DNA of 19,571 nucleotides from JAZLFH01 sp045615705. GTDB lineage: Bacteria; Bacillota; Clostridia; UMGS1883. Of this stretch, positions 5,934 through 14,709 are shown piece after piece (within the stretch, counting starts at the first letter, position 1; every line of letters begins with the position of its first letter). The translations under genes and the position numbers were made by a program. The notes beneath the pieces were generated by a model, which was not told where the DNA came from, did no database searches, and worked only from the letters and a program-made list of their open reading frames with translations. The stretch is from the NCBI GenBank assembly GCA_045615705.1, contig JAZLFH010000058.1, positions 1-19,571 of the forward strand, written 5' to 3'.

Positions 5934-8324
5934 ATGAAAACAATTAAAAAAGTAACAGCAATTTTTATTGCCGCTTGCATCATATTAAGTATGTCAAGCG
6001 TGTATGCCCAAAATGTGGACTCGTGGGGAATTTATGAGGCATATCCTACACTTAATGAAATGAACCTGATTGATTTTTCCGATGCGTGTGTCCTATATTA
6101 CGGACTCGAAAATGTCAAGCCCGAAGAAAATACTTTCAGCGATTTGCCCGATGATGCCGAAAATGTGCTTCGGTTGGTCGGTATGAATTGTATTTTCGGT
6201 AACGATAATCACGAGGCTATGCCGTACGGCAATATCGGAGAAGCCCGTGCTTCGATTATTTTAGGCCGTATTGCAAAGGCTTTAAAAGAGAATGAAAATC
6301 TCCAAGGAGATGAATACCAACATTTATTTGATGATGTTTCATCTGAGATGACGCATCCAAAATATTGGATTTCAAAGAATAAAGACGCATATAACCCTCT
6401 TTTGTCGCCGGCTCAAATTGAGGAGGTAAACGACAAAATTTGTGATATAAAAGAAAATTACTTGATTGATATTGAAAATGCCAAAACAGAATTTAACGGA
6501 AAATCGTTGGCAGAAGGTATATCTAAGTTTGAATCGCCGACAGGTGTATATCTGAACGGAAAAGAAGTTTCGGAATCGTATTGGGAAAAGGTTAGAAATA
6601 ACATCAAAAGAGCCAAAGTCCAGTCAAAAATGAAAATCTCGTACGGCTTGGTTACGGAGCGTACTGTTTTGGAGTCATATCCGATTGAAGATATGCTTTC
6701 GGACGATGTAACAGACCCTGAATGGGATAATTTCGCCAACACATCGCTAAATGTCAATGACCCATTGATTGTATATTTTAAAACCCTTGACGGAAAGTTT
6801 GCCTATGTCCGTTCCTCGATATGCGACGGATGGGTTAGAACGGACAAATTTGCCGTCTGCGAGAATAAAAAGCAGTGGCTTGATATGTGGAAAAACCCGG
6901 ACTTTTTGGTTGTAACGGGCGATAAAATTTTTACCGAAACAACAACCATTATTCCCGAAGTTTCCAAGAAGATGCTCTCTATGGGTACAATACTTCCTCT
7001 TGTAAAAGATTATGACGGAGAAGAACTTATTTTAGACCGCATTCCTTATAATACATATTTAGTCAAAATTCCGACTCGGGATAAAAACGGAAAATTAAAA
7101 GCCGTTATCGTTCCGATTTCAGCCGGAAAAGATGTAAGTATCGGCTTTTTACCTCTTACAAGAGCCAACCTCATTAATCTTGCATTTAAGCATTTGGGCA
7201 ATCATTACGGTTGGGGCGGAATGCTCGACTCTTTGGATTGCTCGGAGTTTGCCCTTATGGTATATAAATGTTGCGGAATTATGCTTCCGAGAAATACAAC
7301 TTGGCAAAAACTGATTCAACCCGAAGCAATTACCGATTATTCCTCAATGACAAATGAAGAAAAAGCGGAAGAGATTTCAAAATTGCCGTCCGGCGTTATT
7401 CTTCAATTCCCCGGACATGAAATGATTTATCTCGGTACGGTAAACGGCAAAATTTATACCATAAATTCCGTAAGTTCAATTGCTCAAAACGATGTGAAAA
7501 AGAGAATTCGCAGTGTTGTGGTAAATTCATTGGACACAAAGAGAACTAACGGACACACATGGCTTGACGATTTAAACTGTGCGATTTCTCCTTTTGTGCT
7601 TGATTCTATTAGCGTAACAAATACAGATAATGTATCTTACACAAATAACACAAATAACACAAATAATATCGGCACCGTTAAAAAAACGCAAGCCTCTCCG
7701 GAATGGGTTTATAAATTAGATAAGGCACAAACTGCCGAGCAATTATTTATCATTTCGGCAGTCGGCAAAACTACGGCATATATTTCAATGCACGAAAAGG
7801 ACGCAGACGGAAACTGGAATCAGATTATAACAACCCCCGGTTTTATAGGTAAAAACGGTCTTGGTAAAACAAAAGAGGGCGATGGCAAAACTCCTGTCGG
7901 CGTGTTTACATTTAACTATGCATTCGGTATTGCCGATGACCCGGGCTGTGCAATAAAATATAAGAAGGTTACCGAGGACGACTATTGGTCGGGAGATTTA
8001 AGAGAAGGTCATAAATATAATGAAATGGTAAGCATAAATGATATTCCCGATTTGGATACGGAAAATTCCGAGCATATTGTGGATTATGATGTTCATTATC
8101 AATATTGTTTGAATATCAGTTACAACGATATATGCGAAGTCGGAAAGGGTTCTGCAATATTCCTGCATTGCTTAGCTCCTCAAAAGCCGTACACAGGCGG
8201 CTGTGTTGCAATTCCAAAAGATATGATGATAAAAGTTATGCGAAATGTAAAAGAGAATTGCGTTGTTATAATTGATGACCTTAAAAATATAAGTCCCGAA
8301 ACCTACGAGGAATGGGGCTTATAA
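5934..8324 (+). CDS. Secreted NlpC/P60 (SH3) peptidase fused to an L,D-transpeptidase (YkuD)-like domain
   Basis: 796 residues, with a signal peptide at 1-25 (cleavage near VYA-QN). Residues about 40-118 look like a degenerate S-layer-homology-type region. About 150-225 match the helical N-terminal domain of SH3/NlpC-P60 proteins, followed by two SH3-like modules (about 235-308 and 320-400). The NlpC/P60 domain spans about 408-520, with Cys436 in DCSEF, His495 in GHEMIYLG and possibly Asn511 as the third residue; these enzymes cut peptidoglycan stem peptides. After a low-complexity Asn/Thr linker (about 565-580) comes a YkuD-like domain (about 600-785) with His745 in FLHC and Cys757 in TGGCVAIP, the pair expected of L,D-transpeptidases, which form 3-3 crosslinks or attach proteins. 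GAGGGG at 5922-5927 precedes the ATG. It probably shares an mRNA with the M16 gene. YkuD specificity is uncertain because the motif TGGCVAI departs from the usual SxGCIRL. Confidence 0.87.
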   Translation: MKTIKKVTAIFIAACIILSMSSVYAQNVDSWGIYEAYPTLNEMNLIDFSDACVLYYGLENVKPEENTFSDLPDDAENVLRLVGMNCIFGNDNHEAMPYGNIGEARASIILGRIAKALKENENLQGDEYQHLFDDVSSEMTHPKYWISKNKDAYNPLLSPAQIEEVNDKICDIKENYLIDIENAKTEFNGKSLAEGISKFESPTGVYLNGKEVSESYWEKVRNNIKRAKVQSKMKISYGLVTERTVLESYPIEDMLSDDVTDPEWDNFANTSLNVNDPLIVYFKTLDGKFAYVRSSICDGWVRTDKFAVCENKKQWLDMWKNPDFLVVTGDKIFTETTTIIPEVSKKMLSMGTILPLVKDYDGEELILDRIPYNTYLVKIPTRDKNGKLKAVIVPISAGKDVSIGFLPLTRANLINLAFKHLGNHYGWGGMLDSLDCSEFALMVYKCCGIMLPRNTTWQKLIQPEAITDYSSMTNEEKAEEISKLPSGVILQFPGHEMIYLGTVNGKIYTINSVSSIAQNDVKKRIRSVVVNSLDTKRTNGHTWLDDLNCAISPFVLDSISVTNTDNVSYTNNTNNTNNIGTVKKTQASPEWVYKLDKAQTAEQLFIISAVGKTTAYISMHEKDADGNWNQIITTPGFIGKNGLGKTKEGDGKTPVGVFTFNYAFGIADDPGCAIKYKKVTEDDYWSGDLREGHKYNEMVSINDIPDLDTENSEHIVDYDVHYQYCLNISYNDICEVGKGSAIFLHCLAPQKPYTGGCVAIPKDMMIKVMRNVKENCVVIIDDLKNISPETYEEWGL
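7641..7667 (+). repeat. 9-bp tandem repeat encoding the Asn/Thr linker
   Basis: Three consecutive units ACAAATAAC, ACAAATAAC, ACAAATAAT encode TNN TNN TNN between the peptidase and transpeptidase-like halves. The unit is a multiple of three, so copy changes would alter linker length without breaking the frame. Confidence 0.8.
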
Positions 8325-8387
8325 ACTGTAAAAAACGCACCGGCAACATAAAAATATAATACATAATAAGTTAAAAAAACAAAGTAA

Positions 8388-8420
8388 AAAAAATGACGAA
8401 GTTTTACTTCGTCATTTTTT
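8388..8420. terminator. Bidirectional terminator between the converging operons
   Basis: AAAAAATGACGAAG (8388-8401) pairs with CTTCGTCATTTTTT (8407-8420) around a 5-base loop; the 14-bp perfect stem has A and T tails and works on both strands. The hisIE stop codon (TAA, 8404-8406) lies in the loop. On the plus strand it ends the M16/NlpC transcript, on the minus strand the his operon. Confidence 0.88.
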
Positions 8421-9054
8421 CTTGCTTTACTTTGTGGTCAATTACATGGCGTGATGCCAGTTCGCTTTTTATATCTTCAAGTGAAATTCCCATTTCAATC
8501 ATTAAAACCATTACATGATATGCAAGGTCGGCAATTTCATAAACGGATTCTTTTTTGTCGTTTTCTTTTGCCGCAATTATGACTTCCGTACTTTCCTCGC
8601 CTACTTTTTTAAGGATTTTGTCAATGCCTTTTTCAAACAGGTAAGTTGTATACGAGCCTTCCTTCTTCTCCGTTTTTCTGCCCTCTATAAGTTTCATTAA
8701 TGCTTCGTAAGAAAATTCCGCCATATCGCTGTTTTCGTAAACGGCATTTGTAAAACAAGAGTCTGTGCCGGTATGACAGGCAGGTCCGTCTTTTTTAACA
8801 ACGACTGTAAGTGCGTCTTTGTCGCAATCGGCTGTGATTGACACAATATGCTGATAATTTCCGCTTGTTTCACCCTTTAACCAAAGTTCGTTTCTCGACC
8901 GGCTCCAAAAACAAGTAAGTTGTTTTTCAATGGAAATTTTCAAACTTTCTTTGTTCATGTAAGCAAGTGTCAGCACCTTTTTTGTCGCATAATCCACAAC
9001 TATTGCAGGGATAAGACCGTCTTTGTCAAATTTTAATTCGTCAACATTTATCAT
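8404..9054 (-). CDS. hisIE: Bifunctional phosphoribosyl-AMP cyclohydrolase / phosphoribosyl-ATP pyrophosphatase
   Basis: 216 residues catalysing steps 2 and 3 of histidine synthesis. Residues 1-112 are HisI, with the metal/zinc residues D76, C77, D78, D80 (ADCDKD) and C93, C100 (PACHTGTDSC). Residues about 118-205 are HisE, an all-helical MazG-like pyrophosphohydrolase with KVGEESTEVIIAAK (150-163) and EIADLAYHV (173-181). It is the last gene of the operon, 13 bases after hisF, preceded by GAGGT. The stop codon lies in the terminator loop. Length and fusion are usual for Clostridia. Confidence 0.96.
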   Translation of the reverse strand: MINVDELKFDKDGLIPAIVVDYATKKVLTLAYMNKESLKISIEKQLTCFWSRSRNELWLKGETSGNYQHIVSITADCDKDALTVVVKKDGPACHTGTDSCFTNAVYENSDMAEFSYEALMKLIEGRKTEKKEGSYTTYLFEKGIDKILKKVGEESTEVIIAAKENDKKESVYEIADLAYHVMVLMIEMGISLEDIKSELASRHVIDHKVKQEKMTK

Positions 9055-9067
9055 AATAATACCTCTT

Positions 9068-9826
9068 TCATATTCTTACGGGGATTTTATTCTCCGCTAA
9101 ACTTTTCTTCAAATCGGATATGCTCACTTCTCCAAAATGGAATATTGATGCCGCAAGCCCCGCATCAACTTTCGGTAAAGTTTTAAAAAGCTTTGTGAAA
9201 TGTTCAATATTTCCCGCACCTCCCGATGCAATTACCGGAACGCTGACGGCTTCGCACACGGCGTTTAACATTTCAATATCAAATCCGTTTTTGACGCCGT
9301 CTGTGTCAATAGAGTTTAAAACAACTTCTCCTGCTCCTAAATCCACACATTTTTTTATCCATTCTATTGCTTCAAGACCGGTGTTTTCCCGTCCGCCTTT
9401 TGCAAAAACCCGAAATTCTCCGTCAACCCTTTTTACATCGGCAGAAATTACCACGCATTGGCTTCCGTACAGTTTAGCCGCTTCGTTTATGAGGTTGGGA
9501 TTTTTAATTGCCCCCGAGTTTACACTGACTTTGTCCGCTCCGCATTTTAAAACCCTGTCAAAATCATCAACCGTGTTTATTCCGCCGCCAACCGTAAGCG
9601 GAATAAAAATCGTCTTTGCCACTTCACAAAGTATATCGGTAAACAACGCTCTGCCCTCGCTTGACGCCGTTATATCATAAAAAACAAGTTCATCTGCCCC
9701 GTTATCACTGTAAAATTTCGCAAGGCGAGTCGGAGAAGAAACATCGGAAAGTCCCAAAAAATTGACGCCTTTAACAACTCTGCCGTCTTTTACATCAAGG
9801 CATGGAATTATGCGTTTAGTAATCAT
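9068..9826 (-). CDS. hisF: Imidazole glycerol phosphate synthase, cyclase subunit
   Basis: A 252-residue (beta/alpha)8 barrel that uses ammonia delivered by HisH to turn PRFAR into imidazole glycerol phosphate and AICAR. The two catalytic aspartates are visible: D11 in PCLDV and D130 in SADVKR. Phosphate-binding motifs are TVGGGI (78-83) and IASGGAG further on. The start overlaps the end of hisA by 4 bases (ATGA), and AGAGGTGG just upstream lies inside hisA, suggesting coupled translation. Confidence 0.97.
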   Translation of the reverse strand: MITKRIIPCLDVKDGRVVKGVNFLGLSDVSSPTRLAKFYSDNGADELVFYDITASSEGRALFTDILCEVAKTIFIPLTVGGGINTVDDFDRVLKCGADKVSVNSGAIKNPNLINEAAKLYGSQCVVISADVKRVDGEFRVFAKGGRENTGLEAIEWIKKCVDLGAGEVVLNSIDTDGVKNGFDIEMLNAVCEAVSVPVIASGGAGNIEHFTKLFKTLPKVDAGLAASIFHFGEVSISDLKKSLAENKIPVRI

Positions 9827-10536
9827 TTTGCCACCTCTATTGCTTCTTTTAAATCTATTGCTCCGATATAGTACGCCTTACCTATTATTGCTCCGTAAAT
9901 CCCAAGTTCTTTGAGCCTTTTTATATCGCCAATTGATGACACTCCGCCCGATGCCGTGATGTTTATTTTAAGTTCTTTTGAAAGTTTTTTGTAAAGTTCA
10001 AAATTTGTGCCTTGCATCGCACCGTCTTTGGAAATATCCGTACAAATAAGAGTTGTAATTCCTGTTTCCTGCATTTTTTTGCAAAATTCAAGGAAACTGT
10101 ATTGTGATTTTTCAGTCCAACCCTTAATCGCAACAAAACCGTCTTTAATATCGACACCAACGGCAATTTTGTTTCCGTACTTACAAACGGCAGAACGCAA
10201 AAGTGCCTCATCATTTACCGCAGCCGTACCCAAAATTACTCTGTCTACACCTGCTGAAATATATTTTTCAATCGTTTCAAGGCTTCTTATACCGCCTCCG
10301 ACTTCGGTAAACAAATCTGTGTTTTTTACGATTTGCTCTATTACCTCAAGGTTATCCGTGTTTCCGCTTTTTGCACCTTCGAGGTCAACTATGTGTATGT
10401 ATTTTGCTCCTTTTTTTTGAAAATCAAGTGCAATTTGTAAAGGGTTGTCGCTGTACACGGTCATATTTTCATAATCGCCTTTTAAGAGCCTTACCGCTTT
10501 TTTTTGGAATAAATCTATTGCGGGAAAAATATTCAT
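9823..10536 (-). CDS. hisA: ProFAR isomerase (phosphoribosylformimino-AICAR-P isomerase)
   Basis: A 237-residue half-barrel-duplicated (beta/alpha)8 enzyme that isomerises ProFAR to PRFAR. Catalytic D8 (PAIDL) and D129 (GVDIKDG) are present, with phosphate loops EVGGGIR (78-84) and TASGGVSS. KGW in the D129 region fits HisA rather than the paralogue HisF. ATG 10536 overlaps the hisH stop by 4 bases (ATGA); the GGGGGA ribosome binding site is within hisH. Confidence 0.96.
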   Translation of the reverse strand: MNIFPAIDLFQKKAVRLLKGDYENMTVYSDNPLQIALDFQKKGAKYIHIVDLEGAKSGNTDNLEVIEQIVKNTDLFTEVGGGIRSLETIEKYISAGVDRVILGTAAVNDEALLRSAVCKYGNKIAVGVDIKDGFVAIKGWTEKSQYSFLEFCKKMQETGITTLICTDISKDGAMQGTNFELYKKLSKELKINITASGGVSSIGDIKRLKELGIYGAIIGKAYYIGAIDLKEAIEVAK

Positions 10537-11156
10537 CTGTCATCCCCCAATTCACAAAATGCTTTTAAAATATTTAATCCGATATTACCGCTTTTTTCTG
10601 GATGGAACTGACAACCGTAAATATTTTTTGATTCAACCGATGCGGTTATGGAAACGCCGTAGTCGGTTACCGCAGAAATGCTCGAATCACATTTTGCGGC
10701 GTAAAAGGAATGTACGAAATACACAAAATCGCCATTTTTAATATACCTGAACAGTTTTGAATCCGGTTTTTTAAATTCAAGTGCGTTCCAACCTATGTGC
10801 GGAATTTTTAAATTGTCGGGGATAACTCCTTTCATAGGCACAATTTCCCCGTCCAAAAGTCCCAGTCCTTCAAATTCGCCGAATTCATAACTTTTCTTAA
10901 ACAAAAGTTGCATTCCCAAGCAAATTCCCAAAATGGGCTTGTTTTTTTTTGCTTCGTTTATTATCAGTTCGCCAAGTCCCGTGTCCTCCAACTTTTTTGC
11001 GGCATCACAAAATGCTCCGACACCGGGCAGAATTATTTTGTCTGCATTTTTTATTGTTTCAAAATCGGATGTTACAAGTGCATTTTCATTAATTGCCTCA
11101 AACGAACTTTTAAGAGAAAACAAATTCCCGACACCGTAGTCAACTATCGCTATCAC
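10533..11156 (-). CDS. hisH: Imidazole glycerol phosphate synthase, glutamine amidotransferase subunit
   Basis: A 207-residue class I glutamine amidotransferase that hydrolyses glutamine and channels ammonia to HisF. The catalytic triad is C79 (LGICLGMQ), H185 and E187 (GCQFHPEKSG); the oxyanion strand PGVGAF is at 44-49. The start is GTG at 11156, directly after the hisB stop. AAAGGAG in the last hisB codons is correctly spaced, so translation should follow that of hisB. It is separated from hisF by hisA, a common arrangement. Confidence 0.96.
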   Translation of the reverse strand: MIAIVDYGVGNLFSLKSSFEAINENALVTSDFETIKNADKIILPGVGAFCDAAKKLEDTGLGELIINEAKKNKPILGICLGMQLLFKKSYEFGEFEGLGLLDGEIVPMKGVIPDNLKIPHIGWNALEFKKPDSKLFRYIKNGDFVYFVHSFYAAKCDSSISAVTDYGVSITASVESKNIYGCQFHPEKSGNIGLNILKAFCELGDDR

Positions 11157-11744
11157 TTATAACACTCCTTTTGTGGAGGGAATTTCGTCTATAAAGTCCT
11201 TATCAATTTTAACGGCTTCTTTTAAACTTCTCGCACAGGATTTAAACGCACCTTCGATTATGTGGTGAGTGTTTCGTCCGCTTAATTGTTTTATGTGCAT
11301 TGTGCAACCGGCATTGCGAACAAATCCGAGCCAAAACTCCAATACGAGTTCGGTATCAAAAGTCCCCACTTTTTCCGAAGGATTTTCAAGGTCATATTCT
11401 AAGTATGCTCTTCCCGAAATATCCACCGCACTTAAAATCAAGACCTCGTCCATTGGCAAAACAGCATCTCCGTAACGGACTATGCCTTTTTTATCTCCGA
11501 GTGCCGAAGAAAACGCCGTGCCTAACGCTATGCCGATGTCTTCTACCGTGTGGTGGTCATCAACATAAGTGTCGCCCTTGCAATTAAGCGTAATATCAAA
11601 CCTGCCGTGCTTTGCAAAAAGCGTAAGCATGTGGTCCAAAAAACCGCATCCGCTGTTGATTTCCGCTTTGCCCGTACCGTCAAGGTTTAATTCAAGCATT
11701 ATTTCCGTTTCGTTCGTTTTTCTTGTGATTTTCGCTGTTCTCAT
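11157..11744 (-). CDS. hisB: Imidazoleglycerol-phosphate dehydratase
   Basis: 195 residues: the stand-alone dehydratase form, without the N-terminal phosphatase domain of enterobacterial HisB. Both metal-binding histidine motifs are present: DDHHTVEDIG (62-71) and its repeat THHIIEGAFK near the C-terminus, plus GFLDHML (34-40). It converts imidazole glycerol phosphate to imidazole acetol phosphate. ATG 11744 follows hisC by 3 bases; the ribosome binding site GGAGGGG is formed by the last codons of hisC. The missing phosphatase domain means step 9 must come from elsewhere. Confidence 0.97.
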   Translation of the reverse strand: MRTAKITRKTNETEIMLELNLDGTGKAEINSGCGFLDHMLTLFAKHGRFDITLNCKGDTYVDDHHTVEDIGIALGTAFSSALGDKKGIVRYGDAVLPMDEVLILSAVDISGRAYLEYDLENPSEKVGTFDTELVLEFWLGFVRNAGCTMHIKQLSGRNTHHIIEGAFKSCARSLKEAVKIDKDFIDEIPSTKGVL

Positions 11745-11747
11745 AAA

Positions 11748-12806
11748 TTACCCCTCCAATATGATTTTTAATTTTTCAATCAAAGTCTGCATTTGTGTAT
11801 AAGTTCCGATTGTTATTCTGTTATAATCAAAAATTCTTTCACCGGCAAAATGCCGTACCAAAATTCCGTTTTCTTTAAGTTTTTTATAAATTTCCGCTCC
11901 GCTTAACTTATTATGCTTTGCAAAGACAAAATTTGCAGTTGAATTTGTAAGCGTAAAGCCTAATTTTTCAAGTTCTTTTGTCGTAAACTCACGCACTCTT
12001 ATTATTTCACGACAATTATTTTTAAAGTACTTAAAATCTTTAACCGCACCAATTCCCGCCGCCATTGTCATTTTGTTTATGTTATACGGGTTTGTCGAAT
12101 ACTTAATGGTGTTTAAATCTCTGATAAGTTCTTTTGAGCCCACTGCGAAGCCCAATCTTGCACCTGCCATGGAGCGTGATTTTGAAAAAGTCTGCGTAAC
12201 AAGCAAATTGTCATATTTATGAATCAGAGGCACTGCACTTTCGTTTCCGAAATCAACATAGGCTTCGTCAATAACGACTACATTATCGGGATTTGAAGAA
12301 ACGATTTTTTCAATGTCAAAAACAGAAAGTGCCATACCTGTCGGTGCATTCGGATTTGCAATAAAAATATTTTTATTTATTCCGATGTAATCATTAATAT
12401 CTATCGAAAAATCGTCTTTGAGCGGAATCGTCTTATACGGAATGTGATTTATTGCGGCAAAAACGCTGTAAAATCCGTAAGTAATATCGGGAAACACAAC
12501 CGGATTTTTTTCATCGGAAAACGCCATAAACGCAAAGTTTAATATATCGTCCGAGCCGTTTGTAAAGAGGACTTCGTCAACATCAACCGATAAATTTTCG
12601 GAGATGAGTTTTCTGAGTTCGACTGCCTCCGGGTCGGGATATAAATTCAACTGTTTTGATGCTTCAAACGCCGATTTTATCGCAAAATCCGATGGAGGAA
12701 ACGGCGATTCGTTGGTGTTTAGTTTAATATACTGTGCATCCTTTGGTTGTTCCCCCGGAGTGTACGGCACCAAGTTTTCATATTTCTTGCTGAAAAATCT
12801 GCTCAT
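11748..12806 (-). CDS. hisC: Histidinol-phosphate aminotransferase
   Basis: A 352-residue fold-type I PLP aminotransferase that makes histidinol phosphate from imidazole acetol phosphate and glutamate. Motifs include NPNAPTG (151-157), the PLP-pyridine aspartate in VIDEAYVDF (D180), the Schiff-base lysine K209 in TFSKSRSMAG, and ARLGF (216-220). Its N-terminal NTNESPFPPS is typical of HisC. It lies 3 bases after hisD, whose last codons supply GAGGA. Close relatives can act on aromatic substrates, but position in the his operon makes HisC clear. Confidence 0.96.
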   Translation of the reverse strand: MSRFFSKKYENLVPYTPGEQPKDAQYIKLNTNESPFPPSDFAIKSAFEASKQLNLYPDPEAVELRKLISENLSVDVDEVLFTNGSDDILNFAFMAFSDEKNPVVFPDITYGFYSVFAAINHIPYKTIPLKDDFSIDINDYIGINKNIFIANPNAPTGMALSVFDIEKIVSSNPDNVVVIDEAYVDFGNESAVPLIHKYDNLLVTQTFSKSRSMAGARLGFAVGSKELIRDLNTIKYSTNPYNINKMTMAAGIGAVKDFKYFKNNCREIIRVREFTTKELEKLGFTLTNSTANFVFAKHNKLSGAEIYKKLKENGILVRHFAGERIFDYNRITIGTYTQMQTLIEKLKIILEG

Positions 12807-12809
12807 TTT

Positions 12810-14084
12810 TTATTCCTCAATTCTGATTACGGTACTCTTTGCGTGTGCCGTAAGACCTTCTTTTTGTGCAAAAAACTCGACATCTTTTGCAACTTTTGAA
12901 AGGGCTTCTTTTGTAAAATAAGTGTACTGTGTCTTTTTTACAAAATCATCAACCGACAAAGGACTTGAAAATTTTGCCGTTCCGCTTGTCGGAAGTGTGT
13001 GGTTCGGGCCCGCCAAATAATCGCCCAATGCTTCGGGACAATTTTTTCCCATAAATATTGAGCCTGCGTGCCTTATTGAATCAAGATAATCAAAGGGATT
13101 GTCTACGCAAAGTTCCAAATGCTCCGGTGCAATTTCATTTGCAACATCAATGGCGTCCAAAAGGTTTTTGCAAACTATGATTTTGCCGTTATTGTCAATG
13201 GAAGTGCGAGCAATTTCATATCTTTCAAGTTTAGGAAGTTGATTTTCAATTTCCGTACTTACTTCTTTTGCCAATTCTTCGCTGTCCGTTATCAAAACGG
13301 CACTTGCCAACTTGTCATGCTCTGCCTGTGAAAGCAAGTCCGCCGCTACATATTTCGGATTTGAAGTGCTGTCTGAAATAATCAAAATTTCGCTCGGTCC
13401 GGCAATCATATCTATCGACACCTTGCCGAAAACCTGCTTTTTCGCTTCCGCTACAAAGGCATTTCCGGGTCCTACGATTTTATCAACCTTGGGGATTGAC
13501 TCCGTACCGTATGCAAGTGCTGCAATTGCCTGTGCTCCGCCCACTTTAAAAATTCTGTCCACACCTGCAATTTTTGCCGCCGCTAAAATTACGGGATTTA
13601 TCTTTCCTTCGGAATTCGGCGGAGTTACCATAATAACCTCTTTGCACCCCGCAAGTTTTGCCGGAATTGAGTCCATCAAAACCGTTGACGGATATGTTGC
13701 CGTTCCTCCCGGAACATAAAGTCCCGCTTTGTCAACAGGGATAACTTTCTGTCCCATTACAATTCCGTTTTCGTTGTTAATTATAAAACCGTTTCTTATT
13801 TGTTTTTCATGGAAGTTTCGTATGTTTTGTGCCGCTTTTTTTAAAATTTCAAGAAATTTGGGCTCAACGGTTTTAATTGCTTCTTCAAACTCCGCTTCCG
13901 ACACCGAAAGGCTTGTAAGTTTCGCTTTATCGAATTTCTCACAATATTTGTAAAGGGCGGAATCTCCGTTTTCTTTGACATCGGAAATGATTTCCTCTAC
14001 TGTTTTTTCCACATTTGTTTCACAAACGGCTCTTGAAAAAATCTTATCGTTTTCAACTTCGCCGTATTTTAAAATTTTAATCAT
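12810..14084 (-). CDS. hisD: Histidinol dehydrogenase
   Basis: A 424-residue zinc enzyme catalysing the last two NAD-dependent oxidations, histidinol to histidine. Expected residues are all present: zinc ligands Q253 and H256 (SQAEHD), D355 (GDYLAG) and H414 (LTAHAKST), and the catalytic pair E321-H322 (APEHLEL). Also seen are GLYVPGGTATYPS (121-133) and IAGPSE (227-232). Length matches the family. ATG 14084 overlaps the hisG stop by 8 bases (ATGATTAA); GGAGGG inside hisG is the ribosome binding site. Confidence 0.97.
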   Translation of the reverse strand: MIKILKYGEVENDKIFSRAVCETNVEKTVEEIISDVKENGDSALYKYCEKFDKAKLTSLSVSEAEFEEAIKTVEPKFLEILKKAAQNIRNFHEKQIRNGFIINNENGIVMGQKVIPVDKAGLYVPGGTATYPSTVLMDSIPAKLAGCKEVIMVTPPNSEGKINPVILAAAKIAGVDRIFKVGGAQAIAALAYGTESIPKVDKIVGPGNAFVAEAKKQVFGKVSIDMIAGPSEILIISDSTSNPKYVAADLLSQAEHDKLASAVLITDSEELAKEVSTEIENQLPKLERYEIARTSIDNNGKIIVCKNLLDAIDVANEIAPEHLELCVDNPFDYLDSIRHAGSIFMGKNCPEALGDYLAGPNHTLPTSGTAKFSSPLSVDDFVKKTQYTYFTKEALSKVAKDVEFFAQKEGLTAHAKSTVIRIEE

Positions 14085-14709
14085 TTTTACCCTCCGTAAT
14101 TTCAGAAAGTTTTAAAAGAAGTTTGTTTATGCTTTTGTCTTTAAACTTATAACTCGCTTTGTTGGCAATAAGTCTTGCACTTATCGGAAAAATCGTTTCA
14201 AACACTTCAAGATTGTTTTCTTTTAAAGTTTTTCCTGTTTCCACAATATCAACAATGACATCCGACAGCCCCAAAATCGGTGCAATTTCTATTGAGCCGT
14301 TTAAATGAATTACATCAATATCTCGACCGATTGACGAGTAGTATCTTTTTGCAACATTTGAAAATTTGGTGGCAACACGAAGTGTTTTTCCCGTGTTATC
14401 ACGAAAGTCTTTTTTTGCGGCAACCGCCATTTTGCATTTCCCTATATTAAGGTCAAAAAGTTCATATACATCGGGAGAATATTCTTCAATTATGTCTTTT
14501 CCCGCAACTCCGATGTCGGCGGCACCACGCTCAACATATATCGCAACATCGGAAGGTTTTACCCAAAAATATCGGACACCTTTTTCCTCGTTCTCAAATG
14601 TTAATTTCCGATTCACTTCTTTAATTGACGGGCATTCAAAACCTGCCTTTTCAAACATCTCATAAACCTTTTCCCCGAGTCTTCCTTTCGGCAGTGCAAT
14701 ATTAAGCAT
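14077..14709 (-). CDS. hisG: ATP phosphoribosyltransferase, short catalytic form
   Basis: Catalyses the first step, PRPP plus ATP to phosphoribosyl-ATP. The protein is about 210 residues and lacks the C-terminal ACT-like regulatory domain, so it is the short HisG that needs HisZ; hisZ is directly upstream. Motifs are NIALPKGRLGE at the N-terminus, ADIGVAGKD, and the PRPP loop region SDVIVDIVETGKTL. I chose ATG 14709, which overlaps the hisZ stop by 8 bases (ATGCTTAA) and starts at the conserved MLNIALPKGR. No good Shine-Dalgarno is spaced for it, so it may depend on coupling. A GTG at 14739 would add ten residues inside hisZ. Confidence 0.94.
   Translation of the reverse strand: MLNIALPKGRLGEKVYEMFEKAGFECPSIKEVNRKLTFENEEKGVRYFWVKPSDVAIYVERGAADIGVAGKDIIEEYSPDVYELFDLNIGKCKMAVAAKKDFRDNTGKTLRVATKFSNVAKRYYSSIGRDIDVIHLNGSIEIAPILGLSDVIVDIVETGKTLKENNLEVFETIFPISARLIANKASYKFKDKSINKLLLKLSEITEGKND

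Noticed and set aside
9120..9680. 186-codon open frame antisense to hisF, and similar plus-strand frames across the his operon
   Set aside because: They are shadows of strongly conserved his genes on the other strand, without ribosome binding sites or promoters.
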